DNA of 64,000 nt from Deferribacter autotrophicus (GCF_008362905.1 NZ_VFJB01000001.1:248001-312000), one strand, 5' to 3'; positions 7,400-16,201 are shown, counted from the stretch's first letter. Program-made: numbers and translations. Notes: generated by a model from the sequence alone, not told the origin.

Positions 7400-8207
7400 A
7401 AAGAGACCAAGGGCCTCTATTTTTAGCAAAATTTATTGCTTTATCTTTCTCATTATTTGCAATATCTTTTCTAATTTTAAAAACTTGTCCAGGATAAATT
7501 AAATCAGGATCTTTAATCATATCTTTGTTTGTCCAGTAAATAAGAGGCCACATAAAAGGATTCATATATTTAAGCTCTGAAATTTTCCAAAGACAATCAC
7601 CTTTAACTACTGTATATTTTTCAATTTTAGCCATTTCTTTTTGTTTCATAGCTTTTTTCATCTCTTCTGCCTTAGCAATAGCAATATTTTCTTTTATCTT
7701 ATCCAACTTCCCTTCAATCTGAGCTCTCAACATATTAGCTTTCCCAGGCTCACAATCATCTACAGCTTTTTGAGCTTTTTCATATAAATCTTCCACTTCA
7801 GCAAATGTTACAGGATCATATTTTTTTGCATCATCTTTAATAGCGTCAATTTCATCTCTCAATTCATCCAACTCTTTACCAACTTTATCAGCAGCCTCTC
7901 TTCTCTTCTGAGCAACTTTCTTTGCTTTTTCAGCCTTTGCTTTTGCTTCCTCTAATTTTGCTTCAGCTCTGTCATAATACTTACCTTTAAATGTGTGATT
8001 TTTAGCTTCCTCCAGCTCTTTTTGTGCCTCTTCAAAAGCTTTCTGAGCTGCTTTATATTCTTTAGGTGCACACTTATCAGCATCAACAGCCCAAGCTTCA
8101 TTTACAGATTTTTGGGCATCATTATATTTTTTCATTGGTGGTTTTGCACAAGCAAAAAGAAACGCAGTTGCCAACACAAGCAGTAAAAACAACTTAGCAT
8201 ATCTCAT
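7386..8207 (-). CDS. LysM-domain lipoprotein with long alpha-helical region
   Basis: 273 aa. The N-terminus is a lipoprotein signal peptide with lipobox LFAC (Cys20). Residues ~30-190 are Ala/Lys/Glu-rich heptad-like sequence (AQKAFEEAQKELEEAK and similar), probably coiled coil and similar to DUF4398-type proteins. The C-terminal part, YTVVKGDCLWKISELKYMNP to PGQVFKI, is a LysM peptidoglycan-binding domain. The protein is probably anchored in the outer membrane and bound to the wall. RBS GGAGGAA precedes the ATG. It appears to be a single-gene unit with its own promoter (8235-8263). Confidence 0.85.
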   Translation of the reverse strand: MRYAKLFLLLVLATAFLFACAKPPMKKYNDAQKSVNEAWAVDADKCAPKEYKAAQKAFEEAQKELEEAKNHTFKGKYYDRAEAKLEEAKAKAEKAKKVAQKRREAADKVGKELDELRDEIDAIKDDAKKYDPVTFAEVEDLYEKAQKAVDDCEPGKANMLRAQIEGKLDKIKENIAIAKAEEMKKAMKQKEMAKIEKYTVVKGDCLWKISELKYMNPFMWPLIYWTNKDMIKDPDLIYPGQVFKIRKDIANNEKDKAINFAKNRGPWSLFDGK

Positions 8208-8234
8208 AATAAATTCCTCCTGAGTTTTTTCTTA

Positions 8235-8263
8235 ATACTATCATATAAGTTAACAAATGTCAA
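8235..8263 (-). promoter_or_regulatory. Promoter of the LysM lipoprotein gene
   Basis: TTGACA (8258-8263) and TAGTAT (8235-8240) are spaced by 17 bp, 28 bp upstream of the start codon. Confidence 0.6.
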
Positions 8264-8284
8264 ACCTACAAAACATTATTTCTT

Positions 8285-10081
8285 TTATTTTAACATATCC
8301 TCTGGTAAATCCACTTTAATAAATAGCTCTTTTAACTGCTTTTCATCCACAAAGCTTGGAGCCTCACACATCAAATCCGTAGCCTTTTGAGTCTTAGGAA
8401 ATGCTATAACATCCCTTATAGAGTCAGCCTTTGCAAAAATTGATGCTATTCTATCAATTCCAAAAGCTATACCACCATGTGGTGGGGTCCCATATTTCAA
8501 AGCTTCTATGAAAAATCCAAATTTATATTCTCTCTCCTCTGGAGTTAACCCTAATACTGAAAACATCTTTTCCTGAACATCACTTCTGTGAATCCTTATA
8601 CTACCTCCGCCAATTTCAGAACCGTTTAATACCAAATCATAGGCCTTTGCCCTGATTTTACCGGGATCAGTATCAAAAAGCGGAATATCTTCATCCACAG
8701 GAGATGTAAATGGGTGATGCATAGCCACATATCTTTTTTCTTCTTCATCCCATTCAAGAAGAGGAAAATCAAGCACCCATACAAAACTGTATTTCTCTTC
8801 ATCAATTAACCCCAGCTTTTTACCAAGAAGTAAACGCAATTTGGACATATATAAGTTAACAGTTTTCTCATCTCCGGCACCAAAGAAAATTATATCCCCT
8901 GGCTCTGCATCCATTTCTTTTAAAATCTTATTAGTAATTTCCTCGCCCAAAAACTTTATAATAGGTGATTGTAAGCCATCTTCGTTTACCTTGATGTATG
9001 CAAGACCTTTAGCTCCCAAACTACAAACAAAATCAGTAAGCTCATCAATCTCTTTTCTAGAAAACTTTGCCCCGCCTTTGGCATTAATAGCCTTTACAAC
9101 TCCGCCGGCTTTTACAGCTTCAGCAAAAACTCTAAAATCACAATCTGAAATTATATCATTAATGGTTTTTAAAAACATCTCAAACCTTGTATCAGGTGCA
9201 TCATGTCCGTATTTTTCCATTGCTTCCTTATAACTCATTTTCGGAAAAGGTCTTTCTAGCTTTAAACCTAAAACTTTATCAAATATTTCGACAAACATCT
9301 CTTCTATAAGATTCATCAAATCGTCTCTATCAATAAAAGACATCTCCATATCAAGCTGAGTAAATTCAGGTTGCCTGTCTGCCCTTAAATCTTCATCCCT
9401 AAAACATTTAACAATCTGAAAGTATTTATCAAAACCGGATACCATGAGTAACTGCTTAAACATCTGAGGAGATTGAGGAAGCGCGTAAAATTTGCCAGGA
9501 TTAACTCTACTTGGTACAAGATAATCCCTTGCACCCTCAGGAGTACTTTTTGTCAAGAATGGTGTTTCAATATCAAGAAACCCTTTTTTATACAAAAATT
9601 CCCTAATGGTTCTAACCAAATTGTGTCTTAAAATTATATTTTTCTGTAACGGTTTTCTTCTTAAATCAAGATATCTGTACTTTAATCTTATATCTTCACC
9701 CACATTGGAGTATTCATCAATGGTAAAAGGAAGCACTTTTGATTCATTTAAAATTTTCAACTCCTTAACCATTACCTCGATTTCACCAGTTTTCAGCTTA
9801 AGGTTTTCTGTTCCCTCAGGACGTTTACTCACAATACCTTTCACAGCCAATACATACTCACTTCTTAAACTTTCCGCCTTTTCATGAGCCTCTTTATTGT
9901 ACTCAGGGTTAAAAACCACTTGAGTGATACCTTCTCTATCCCTTAAATCTACAAATATAACACCACCGTGATCTCTTCTTCTTTGCACCCATCCCATTAA
10001 GATGACTTCTTCACCTAAGTTATCTAAATTTAACTCACCACAAGTATGGGTCCTTCTCCAACTACCAAGATTCTCAAGCAC
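8285..10081 (-). CDS. aspS: Aspartyl-tRNA synthetase
   Basis: 598 aa, the bacterial AspRS length. Visible: the OB-fold anticodon domain (GWVQRRRDHGGVIFVDLRDREG), class II motif 2 (FRDEDLRADRQPEFTQLDMEMSF), the bacterial insertion (GAD) domain and motif 3 (GGIAFGIDRIASI). It charges tRNA-Asp and, if non-discriminating, also tRNA-Asn; that cannot be decided here. The start is GTG at 10079-10081 with AAGGAGG 8 bp upstream overlapping the hisS stop codon. It is cotranscribed with hisS (11-bp gap). Confidence 0.96.
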   Translation of the reverse strand: MLENLGSWRRTHTCGELNLDNLGEEVILMGWVQRRRDHGGVIFVDLRDREGITQVVFNPEYNKEAHEKAESLRSEYVLAVKGIVSKRPEGTENLKLKTGEIEVMVKELKILNESKVLPFTIDEYSNVGEDIRLKYRYLDLRRKPLQKNIILRHNLVRTIREFLYKKGFLDIETPFLTKSTPEGARDYLVPSRVNPGKFYALPQSPQMFKQLLMVSGFDKYFQIVKCFRDEDLRADRQPEFTQLDMEMSFIDRDDLMNLIEEMFVEIFDKVLGLKLERPFPKMSYKEAMEKYGHDAPDTRFEMFLKTINDIISDCDFRVFAEAVKAGGVVKAINAKGGAKFSRKEIDELTDFVCSLGAKGLAYIKVNEDGLQSPIIKFLGEEITNKILKEMDAEPGDIIFFGAGDEKTVNLYMSKLRLLLGKKLGLIDEEKYSFVWVLDFPLLEWDEEEKRYVAMHHPFTSPVDEDIPLFDTDPGKIRAKAYDLVLNGSEIGGGSIRIHRSDVQEKMFSVLGLTPEEREYKFGFFIEALKYGTPPHGGIAFGIDRIASIFAKADSIRDVIAFPKTQKATDLMCEAPSFVDEKQLKELFIKVDLPEDMLK

Positions 10082-10092
10082 TCTATGCCTCC

Positions 10093-11346
10093 TTAATTTA
10101 TTATTTTTTTCAATCTATTTAACAACTCATCATTTGTTACTTGCAATTGCTCTCCACTATCCATATTTTTGAGAGTAATCACACCATTTTTCACTTCATC
10201 TTCACCAATTATCAATACTGTCTTGGCACCTAAACGGTTAGCCTTTTTCATTTCTGACTTTATACTCCCCAAATCATATCCTAGAGTAACATTAAAACCT
10301 TCATTTCTAAGAAGATTTACCAACGAAACAGCTTGCTTAACATACTCATCAAAAGTGATTACATAACAATCGATCAACCTGTATTCCACATCCTGTTTAA
10401 TTTTAATAAGTTCCACAAGTCTATCCACACCAATTGCAAACCCGATCCCTGGGATATCAGGTCCACCGAGTGCTTTTATTAAACCATCATACCTTCCACC
10501 AGCTCCTACTGCTGATGAAGCTCCCAGTTTATCCGTTACCATTTCAAATGCAGTCTTCACATAATAATCAAGGCCTCTAACGATCTTGGGATTTACTACA
10601 AATTCCACTCCAAAATCATCTAGATATTCTTTCAATTTTTCAAAATGCCCGGCACAATCATTGCATAAATAATCTAAAATCAAAGGTGCATCTTTTACAA
10701 TATCCTTACAAGATTCCACTTTACAATCAAGAATTCTTAAAGGGTTTCTGCCCAATCTATTGTTACAATCTTTACACAAATCACTTTTATATTTTTCTAA
10801 ATATTCTACAAGTTTCTCTCTATAATTTGGTCTACATTCAGGGCAACCGATAGAATTAATCTCCATTCTTAAATATTCATTGATTCCAAAGCTATTTAAA
10901 AAACTATAAAGGATATAAATAACTTCAGCATCAAGTAACGGAGAAACTGATCCAAATGCTTCTATCCCCACTTGATAAAATTGTCTAAATCTACCCTTTT
11001 GAGGCCTTTCTCTTCTAAACATCGGACCATAATAATAATATTTCCTAATTGAAGGTGGCTCATATAGCTTATTTTCAATAAAACTTCTCACTACAGGAGC
11101 AGTCCCTTCAGGTCTCAAAGATAGGTATGTGCCATCTCTATCTTGGAATGTAAACATCTCCTTTTCAACAATATCGGTGGTTTCTCCTATACCTCTCACA
11201 AACAAATCCGTACGTTCTAAAATCGGAATTTTAATCTCTTCATAACCAAACTTCGAAAAAAAACTTTTAAATCTATCTTCAACCATCTGCCAATAAAAGG
11301 TATCTTTGCCAAAAATATCTCTGAACCCTTTTACCTTTTTAAACAA
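10093..11346 (-). CDS. hisS: Histidyl-tRNA synthetase
   Basis: 417 aa. N-terminal KVKGFRDIFG, motif 2 (FRRERPQKGRFRQFYQ), the HisA motif RGLDYYVKTAFE and motif 3 (GGRYDGLIKALGG ... GFAIGVDRL) identify HisRS. A Cys-X2-Cys ... Cys-X2-Cys cluster (CPECRPNY, CKDCNNR, CNDC) in the insertion suggests zinc binding, as in some thermophilic homologues. The start is TTG at 11344-11346 with only a weak GGGGGC upstream; no better start was seen. First gene of the hisS-aspS pair. Confidence 0.96.
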   Translation of the reverse strand: MFKKVKGFRDIFGKDTFYWQMVEDRFKSFFSKFGYEEIKIPILERTDLFVRGIGETTDIVEKEMFTFQDRDGTYLSLRPEGTAPVVRSFIENKLYEPPSIRKYYYYGPMFRRERPQKGRFRQFYQVGIEAFGSVSPLLDAEVIYILYSFLNSFGINEYLRMEINSIGCPECRPNYREKLVEYLEKYKSDLCKDCNNRLGRNPLRILDCKVESCKDIVKDAPLILDYLCNDCAGHFEKLKEYLDDFGVEFVVNPKIVRGLDYYVKTAFEMVTDKLGASSAVGAGGRYDGLIKALGGPDIPGIGFAIGVDRLVELIKIKQDVEYRLIDCYVITFDEYVKQAVSLVNLLRNEGFNVTLGYDLGSIKSEMKKANRLGAKTVLIIGEDEVKNGVITLKNMDSGEQLQVTNDELLNRLKKIIN

Positions 11347-11370
11347 AATTTGCCCCCATTTAAAAATTTT

Positions 11371-11380
11371 ATGCTATAAT
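11371..11380 (+). promoter_or_regulatory. Extended -10 promoter of the PPC-domain gene
   Basis: ATGCTATAAT contains a consensus TATAAT (11375-11380) with TG one base upstream (extended -10). TTGCCC about 19 bp further upstream is a weak -35. It lies 65 bp before the start codon of the rightward gene, divergent from hisS. Confidence 0.6.
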
Positions 11381-11445
11381 ATATCAAATATTTTGCTTTA
11401 TATGACAGTTTAATAACTCTGTCAATAAATAGTAGTGAGGCATTT

Positions 11446-11868
11446 ATGAGAAATTACAAAGTAAAAAATATATTCAGAACCAAGTTAAAAAAAGGTGATG
11501 ATTTGTATTATTCTATAATGAATATTATTGATAAAAATTCAATAGAAACAGGTCTTATCATAGGTATTGGCGCTGTAAAAAAAGCTAACATTGCATACTT
11601 TAATCAGAAAAAAAAGGAATACGAAAATTTTCACTTCGATGAAGCTATGGAAATTGTCAGTTTAAAAGGTAATATTTCATTAAAAGAGAATAAACCTTTT
11701 GCTCACATTCACGTATCATTAGCAAGGAGCGATTATTCTGTTGTGGGAGGACATTTATTGCCAAATACCATTGTATATGCATGTGAAATAGACATTATTG
11801 AATACGAAGGTAAAACTATAAACAGAGTTTATGATGAAGAAACCAATCTTTACTTATGGGATTTATAG
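11446..11868 (+). CDS. PPC (DUF296) domain protein, putative DNA-binding
   Basis: 140 aa, a single PPC/DUF296 domain, the minimal bacterial size. The metal-ligand motif AHIHVSLAR...VVGGHLL and GLIIGIGAVKKANIAYF are typical. Family members form trimers and some bind AT-rich DNA; the role in bacteria is mostly unknown. It stands alone, divergent from hisS, and its 3' end overlaps the convergent small gene by 6 bp. Confidence 0.85.
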   Translation: MRNYKVKNIFRTKLKKGDDLYYSIMNIIDKNSIETGLIIGIGAVKKANIAYFNQKKKEYENFHFDEAMEIVSLKGNISLKENKPFAHIHVSLARSDYSVVGGHLLPNTIVYACEIDIIEYEGKTINRVYDEETNLYLWDL

Positions 11869-12081
11869 ATAAATAACATGTTTCGATTTACACTTCTCAC
11901 ATTCAACAATCAGCTTTCTTCTATCACTATTTTTTTCACATTCACAATAAAGCTCTTTATGGAAAGTTTGCCCCTCACAAGTTTCGCAATAATATTTCCT
12001 ACGACCAATATTACAGCCATTGATAAAACAAAATATCATAAACCCAAAAAAAAATATGAGAAATAAAATAAAATATATCAT
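11863..12081 (-). CDS. Small membrane protein with zinc-ribbon-like cysteines
   Basis: 72 aa. One N-terminal transmembrane segment (residues 2-24, Phe/Ile-rich) is followed by a soluble tail with three paired cysteine motifs: CETC, CEC and CEKC (residues ~32-65). This could bind zinc. No family recognised. It ends 6 bp inside the convergent PPC gene. The ribosome-binding site is poor (GAGTAGAAG), so it remains a prediction. Confidence 0.5.
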   Translation of the reverse strand: MIYFILFLIFFFGFMIFCFINGCNIGRRKYYCETCEGQTFHKELYCECEKNSDRRKLIVECEKCKSKHVIYL

Positions 12082-12153
12082 CTTCTACTCACATGTATGT
12101 ATTTTTACTTAATATATGCCTTTTGTCCCAAAAAGAAAGAAAAAACTTAGACA

Positions 12154-12226
12154 CGGGCGGTGGGAGACTCGAACTCCCACACCGGGTTCCGGAGACCCGT
12201 GCTCTATCCTGTTGAGCTAACCGCCC
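12154..12226 (-). tRNA. tRNA-Arg (anticodon CCG)
   Basis: The minus strand folds as a cloverleaf: acceptor GGGCGGT/ACCGCCC, D-stem GCTC/GAGC, anticodon stem CGGGT/ACCCG with loop CTCCGGA (anticodon CCG), T-stem GGGAG/CTCCC with loop TTCGAGT, discriminator G. No CCA is encoded. A promoter-like TTGACT-17-TAGAAA lies about 25-55 bp upstream. Its 5' half is duplicated near 20.0 kb. Confidence 0.95.
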
Positions 12227-12361
12227 AAAAATAAGAATTTATTGGATTTTCAAGCATTTCTACTATTTTTCATCTGTCTAGTCAACTGTAAAAATCTGTC
12301 AAAAACTGTCAATTGAAATCAATTTTTGTTAGCAGTTTGTTAGATATTCTTTAAAAACTAC

Positions 12362-12505
12362 TCACTGACTGACCACCACACCTTTCCTTCTCTCCATAGT
12401 AAAAAGCTCTAACTTCTGAAATATGTCTCTCTTTTTTCCATCACAACAAAAATACTCGCTATCAGAAATATATTCAAAATTATCAATTTTGTTCACCCTA
12501 TCCAT
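12362..12505 (-). CDS. Hypothetical 47-aa protein at the end of the S24/SRAP operon
   Basis: An ATG (12503-12505) preceded by AGGATG opens a 47-codon frame (MDRVNKIDNFEYIS..., SEYFCCDGKKRDIF) ending at TGA 12362-12364. It starts 20 bp after the SRAP gene stop on the same strand. It is acidic at the N-terminus, basic at the C-terminus and has a CC pair. No family recognised. Support comes from spacing and ribosome-binding site only. Confidence 0.45.
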   Translation of the reverse strand: MDRVNKIDNFEYISDSEYFCCDGKKRDIFQKLELFTMERRKGVVVSQ

Positions 12506-12525
12506 CTTACATCCTAAACATAATA

Positions 12526-12981
12526 TTATAACTCTTTCAAAAAAGCAGTTTTACTAGTTATTAGTACCCATCTATCGTGGATAAATTTGTATTTTTCGGG
12601 AGCTGGTTTAGTTATTATATAACAAACTTTAATATTATTCTGTTTTACTAAAAGAGCTAAAATAAACTCGTTATCTTTCAATTCAAACCAATGAGATTTT
12701 TTTTGACTATCTTTTTCCATAAATTTAATTGCAGGGATATAAACTTTTTGTGGGTTAAATTTATTCCAATAGCCTTTCTTAATACTCTCAATTTTAGCCC
12801 AACCAGTGATTGGCAAATCAACTTTTAATTCTTCTTTTTCTTTTTCGTTTCTTAGCCCCCATAAAGCGATATCTTTCTCACCTGTTTCATTGATAAAGTG
12901 TATTTTTGCATAAGGACGAGGGAAAAATACATTGAATTCTGTCTTATTTAAACTTTCACGAAAAAGAAGGCCTGCACACAT
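12526..12981 (-). CDS. Divergent SRAP-domain protein (HMCES/YedK-like)
   Basis: 151 aa. It begins Met-Cys-Ala-Gly; SRAP proteins use Cys2, exposed after Met removal, to crosslink abasic sites in single-stranded DNA. Further matches to the family pattern are WGL at ~41, GWAKIESI (cf. N-A-R-x-E-T/S), VYIPAIKFMEKD (cf. CLIPADGFYEW with the catalytic Glu) and the C-terminal ITKPAPEKYKFIHDRWVLI (cf. the catalytic-His motif IHDRMPVIL). It is shorter than YedK (~220 aa) and diverged. It follows the S24 repressor by 25 bp, fitting a damage-induced operon. The SRAP assignment is my motif reading, not a search. Confidence 0.72.
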   Translation of the reverse strand: MCAGLLFRESLNKTEFNVFFPRPYAKIHFINETGEKDIALWGLRNEKEKEELKVDLPITGWAKIESIKKGYWNKFNPQKVYIPAIKFMEKDSQKKSHWFELKDNEFILALLVKQNNIKVCYIITKPAPEKYKFIHDRWVLITSKTAFLKEL

Positions 12982-13006
12982 TTATAATATTTCATCATTG
13001 TTGAGT

Positions 13007-13753
13007 TTAAAATTCTCTCCACATCCAGACAACCCTGCCTACAACTTTAAAGCCAGGAGTTTCTCTTAAATTTATAGTTACAGGTTCATAATTCTTATTA
13101 TCAGAAACTAAGACTACAGTATTTCTATCAATAACTTTTATATGCTTTAGTGTTAGTCCATATTCTCCATTTCCATCTGGCATTCTAACCAGGTACACAT
13201 TTGAATATTTCAGAGAAAACAAATCAGGTTGAGAGGAATACGGTAGTATTGCCACTAAATCATTCTCTTGTAACATTGGTTCCATACTATCCCCTTTCAC
13301 CCGAAAAGCAAAACACTTTTCACTGATATTTTTTGGTATTTTATCAGTACTTATGCAAACCCAGCCATCAATATCGTCGTTTGATATTTCAATAACATAC
13401 GGTGTAGCTGCGGCTTTTGATCTCATTAAAGGTATTTTTAAGTATCCAGACAAATCCAATTCCTTTAAACTTTCAAGATCACCATACAAAATTCTTATAT
13501 CCGGAATATTATCAAAATCGTTCAAAGCTTTATTTTGCATATCAGCCTCTCCGAAGAAATAACCTAACGGTAAGTTTAACGCTTTTGCAAGTTTTTGAAG
13601 GGTGTCAAGATTATTTAGATTTCTTTGACCATTTAAAATTCGGTACAAAGTAACTTCTGAAATACCAGCTAATTCAGCTATTTTTTTGGCTGGCTTACTA
13701 CTGTTTTTAATTGCAACCCTGAGTTTATTTACAATTTCTTTATTAGTGAGCAT
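13007..13753 (-). CDS. XRE-S24 (CI/LexA-like) repressor
   Basis: 248 aa. Residues 5-65 are a helix-turn-helix (AELAGISEVTLYRILNGQRNL); residues ~115-240 are an S24 peptidase domain with nucleophile Ser156 (KGDSMEP) and a general-base Lys near 203 (LTLKHIK). AAATPY (~115) is a possible self-cleavage region. Such repressors are inactivated by RecA-stimulated autoproteolysis. It heads an operon with the SRAP gene and a 47-aa ORF. A palindrome between its -35 and -10 suggests autoregulation. The 5' UTR appears very short or absent. Confidence 0.9.
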   Translation of the reverse strand: MLTNKEIVNKLRVAIKNSSKPAKKIAELAGISEVTLYRILNGQRNLNNLDTLQKLAKALNLPLGYFFGEADMQNKALNDFDNIPDIRILYGDLESLKELDLSGYLKIPLMRSKAAATPYVIEISNDDIDGWVCISTDKIPKNISEKCFAFRVKGDSMEPMLQENDLVAILPYSSQPDLFSLKYSNVYLVRMPDGNGEYGLTLKHIKVIDRNTVVLVSDNKNYEPVTINLRETPGFKVVGRVVWMWREF

Positions 13754-13758
13754 ACCAG

Positions 13759-13786
13759 ACTATAACACATTGGTTATATTTATCAA
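13759..13786 (-). promoter_or_regulatory. Promoter and operator of the S24 repressor operon
   Basis: TTGATA (13781-13786) and TATAGT (13759-13764) are spaced by 16 bp. Between and across them lies TATAAC-N6-GTTATA (13761-13778), a perfect 6-bp inverted repeat. The position is that of an autorepressor site. The predicted transcript start is close to the ATG, so the mRNA may be nearly leaderless. Confidence 0.65.
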
Positions 13787-13976
13787 TATTATTTCCTTTA
13801 CCATCATTCATACGATAAACTTTTTCTTTCCCACCTTTTTTATTTTTACCTCAAGAAGATCTATCATAAATTGCGAACTTAATTTTATACTATCTAAGAC
13901 GATTAAAAGAATAAAATGGATTAATAATCTTTGAGAAAAACTAGTTGATCCAGGTGACAATTTCACACTATGGGAT

Positions 13977-14309
13977 TTATACAAAAGTCTTAAAAATTGT
14001 ATAAATCCAAACTACTAACAGACCAGATAATATTGTCAAAATTGTATTTTTATATCTTACTGCTATAAAAAGTGCAAAAAGGCTTGCATATATTTTAATA
14101 TTTGAAACTTCAATGCTTTTAATACCTTTTTCAAAAACTCCTGCAAAAACCAATGCAGAAAGTATGCTTGCAGGCATAAAACTAAAAACTTCTTTTAATC
14201 TGTTTATAAGTTTTTCATTTGCAAACTGAATAAAAGAGAATCTGATTAAAAACGTTAATACTCCACAAATAAAAAAAGTAATCCAAATTTCAATATTGCT
14301 ATACGGCAT
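13977..14309 (-). CDS. azlD: AzlD-family branched-chain amino acid exporter subunit
   Basis: 110 aa with four hydrophobic segments (IWITFFICGVLTFLIRFSF, FSFMPASILSALVFAGVF and others), the size and pattern of AzlD (PF05437). It works with AzlC in the inner membrane to export branched-chain amino acids or analogues. Its start overlaps azlC by 11 bp. Confidence 0.88.
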   Translation of the reverse strand: MPYSNIEIWITFFICGVLTFLIRFSFIQFANEKLINRLKEVFSFMPASILSALVFAGVFEKGIKSIEVSNIKIYASLFALFIAVRYKNTILTILSGLLVVWIYTIFKTFV

Positions 14310-14976
14310 TTTTTAACCTTTTAAAAAATAATCCTGAAAATATTCCTGCAAAGACTGCAATAAAGAAACCAAAATTATAGGGGAGGTTTCTAAAAATAAT
14401 CATAGTAAATCCTGATATTATAGCAGTTACTACAAAATATTTTTTATTCAAAAACGGTCTTAAAAGTGCAAGAAAAGTAAGGGGAATTGCAAACTCAAGG
14501 GACAATCCTTTAGGCAGAGTTTTACCTAAGAATACTCCTATAACAGTTGAGATTTGCCAGGAAATCCACATTGTAATTCCAGCTCCAAGAAAAAATTTTA
14601 CTTTATTTATATTCTCATCCTCATTAAACTTAGCAATAGATACAGCATAGGCTTGGTCAGTTAACAGATAAGAAACAATTATCTTTGTAAAGATATTGTT
14701 GTCTTTAAAATATGGTGAAATTGAGGCACTATACATTGCCATTCTTAAGTTAATCATAAACACAGTTGCAACAGAAACAAATATGGAACTGTCAATAAAC
14801 ATTTGATTTACAAGGGCAATTTGTGATGCCCCTGCAAATATTATGTACGACATAGAGATCGTCTGTATTTCGTTAAGTCCATAATTTATGGCAGATACTC
14901 CATATATTAGACCAAAAGGAACAACTCCCGAGATAATTGGTGAAACTTCTTTGACCCCTTTTAGAAAATCTTTCAT
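14299..14976 (-). CDS. azlC: AzlC-family branched-chain amino acid exporter subunit
   Basis: 225 aa. MKDFLKGVKEVSPIISGVVPFGLIYG, with FAGASQIALVNQM and INLRMAMYSASISPYF, is typical of AzlC (PF03591); about six membrane segments follow. The start at 14974-14976 has GGAAAG upstream; a longer in-frame start (15090) would overlap the divergent regulator and is rejected. azlCD diverge from the XRE-cupin gene at 15082, which is the likely regulator. Confidence 0.9.
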   Translation of the reverse strand: MKDFLKGVKEVSPIISGVVPFGLIYGVSAINYGLNEIQTISMSYIIFAGASQIALVNQMFIDSSIFVSVATVFMINLRMAMYSASISPYFKDNNIFTKIIVSYLLTDQAYAVSIAKFNEDENINKVKFFLGAGITMWISWQISTVIGVFLGKTLPKGLSLEFAIPLTFLALLRPFLNKKYFVVTAIISGFTMIIFRNLPYNFGFFIAVFAGIFSGLFFKRLKNAV

Positions 14977-15053
14977 ATTCTTTCCTTGCAAAAACAAAAA
15001 AAATATAATATAGCGTCTAACAGGATAATATAACGTATTTTTTGTACCATTAA

Positions 15054-15067
15054 GGCAATATATTGTC
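15054..15067. promoter_or_regulatory. Palindrome in the azlC / XRE-cupin intergenic region
   Basis: GGCAATATATTGTC is a near-perfect 14-bp palindrome (perfect 10-bp core CAATATATTG) just upstream of the ribosome-binding site of the XRE-cupin gene. It could be the operator for the divergent regulator. No stronger evidence. Confidence 0.35.
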
Positions 15068-15081
15068 AAGGAGAATATTAT

Positions 15082-15633
15082 ATGAAACAAGAATTAGAGA
15101 TTATTTCTGAAAATTTGAAAAGAATTCGGGAAACAAGAGGACTTACCCTTGAGCAACTGTCTGAAATTACAGGTGTCAGTAAAAGTATGCTCAGACAGAT
15201 TGAAACAGGAAAGTCAATCCCTACCATAGCTACGATCTGGAAAATAGCAAATGGCTTAAAAGTATCTTTTACGTATTTGATGGTCAGGCAGAAAAAAGAA
15301 GTTATTGTTAAAAAACTTACCGAAGGAAAGATGCTTTCGGCTGAAAAGGGAAAATACAGAATTTATCCTGTCATCCCCTTTGATCCTAAAAGAGCATTTG
15401 AAATGTACTATATGGAGATTGATCCTGGCACAATCTATAAATCAGAACCACATGAAGGTGAAACAGAAGAGATTATCATTGTACAGGAAGGTAATCTGAT
15501 AATAGAAATTGAAAATAAAGAGTATTCTATTAAAAAAGATGAATTATTAAAATTTAACGCTAATGTAAAACATATCTACAAAAACCCTGGGGATACACTC
15601 GTAAAGGCAATAATAGAAATAGTTTATCCATAA
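15082..15633 (+). CDS. XRE-cupin transcriptional regulator (probable azlCD regulator)
   Basis: 183 aa. Residues 8-65 form an XRE helix-turn-helix (LEQLSEITGVSKSMLRQIETGKSIPTIATIWKIA). Residues ~115-180 are a cupin (IDPGTIYKSEPHEGETEEIIIVQEGNLIIEI, LLKFNANVKHIYKNP) that may sense a small molecule. Genes of this type next to azlCD are common. RBS AAGGAGA precedes the ATG. It is divergent from azlC across 105 bp and convergent with the small secreted-protein gene. Confidence 0.88.
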   Translation: MKQELEIISENLKRIRETRGLTLEQLSEITGVSKSMLRQIETGKSIPTIATIWKIANGLKVSFTYLMVRQKKEVIVKKLTEGKMLSAEKGKYRIYPVIPFDPKRAFEMYYMEIDPGTIYKSEPHEGETEEIIIVQEGNLIIEIENKEYSIKKDELLKFNANVKHIYKNPGDTLVKAIIEIVYP

Positions 15634-15638
15634 GCTAT

Positions 15639-15941
15639 TTATTTTAATAAACTTCTTATAAAAAAAACACGAAACAAATTCGGGGTGATAGAAATGTCTC
15701 CAATTGTCAAAAGAAGATTGAGCCTGTATCGTTTTTTTGTGCAAATCCCCTCTGCAAACTTTTTATATTTACCATCTATCAGTTTTGCCCGTTGACTAAC
15801 GGGCATTGATATAATCATTTCTCTATACCAGGTATATTTGTTTGACGCTTTAATTATGCAATCCATTATCTTATCGCTTATAGTTTTTGCTTGAACATTT
15901 ACAGTCAAAATTAGTGCTAAAAAAATAATCAATTTTCTCAT
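15639..15941 (-). CDS. Small secreted hypothetical protein
   Basis: 100 aa. A Sec signal peptide (MRKLIIFLALILTVNVQA) is followed by ~80 basic residues with two cysteines (MDCIIKA, EGICTKK). No family recognised. The ATG at 15939-15941 is preferred over an in-frame start at 16022, because GAGG lies 7 bp upstream and the signal peptide then starts correctly. It lies alone, 5 bp from the convergent XRE-cupin stop. Confidence 0.6.
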   Translation of the reverse strand: MRKLIIFLALILTVNVQAKTISDKIMDCIIKASNKYTWYREMIISMPVSQRAKLIDGKYKKFAEGICTKKRYRLNLLLTIGDISITPNLFRVFFIRSLLK

Positions 15942-16201
15942 CCTTTGAACCTCAAACAGAAAAAATACTGTCGTTACCACCGTTACCAACAAATATTCCA
16001 CAGGTGATCCAGTTTTAAACAACCCTATCTTGAAATCCTGTTTAAACAGATTTTAAAAGTACCCACGACTTCGTTAAACTGTTGAAAATTATGTGGAATA
16101 AAGCTTCCATATATGTAAGATATTGCTTGATTTATATAATCACTAAATAAACATTAAATGCAGCATATATCAAAAATGTTCATTAATAAAATCTATAAAA
16201 T

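Noticed and set aside
8841-9233. 130-aa ORF antisense to aspS
   Set aside because: Shadow of the AspRS frame without ribosome-binding site or recognisable domain.
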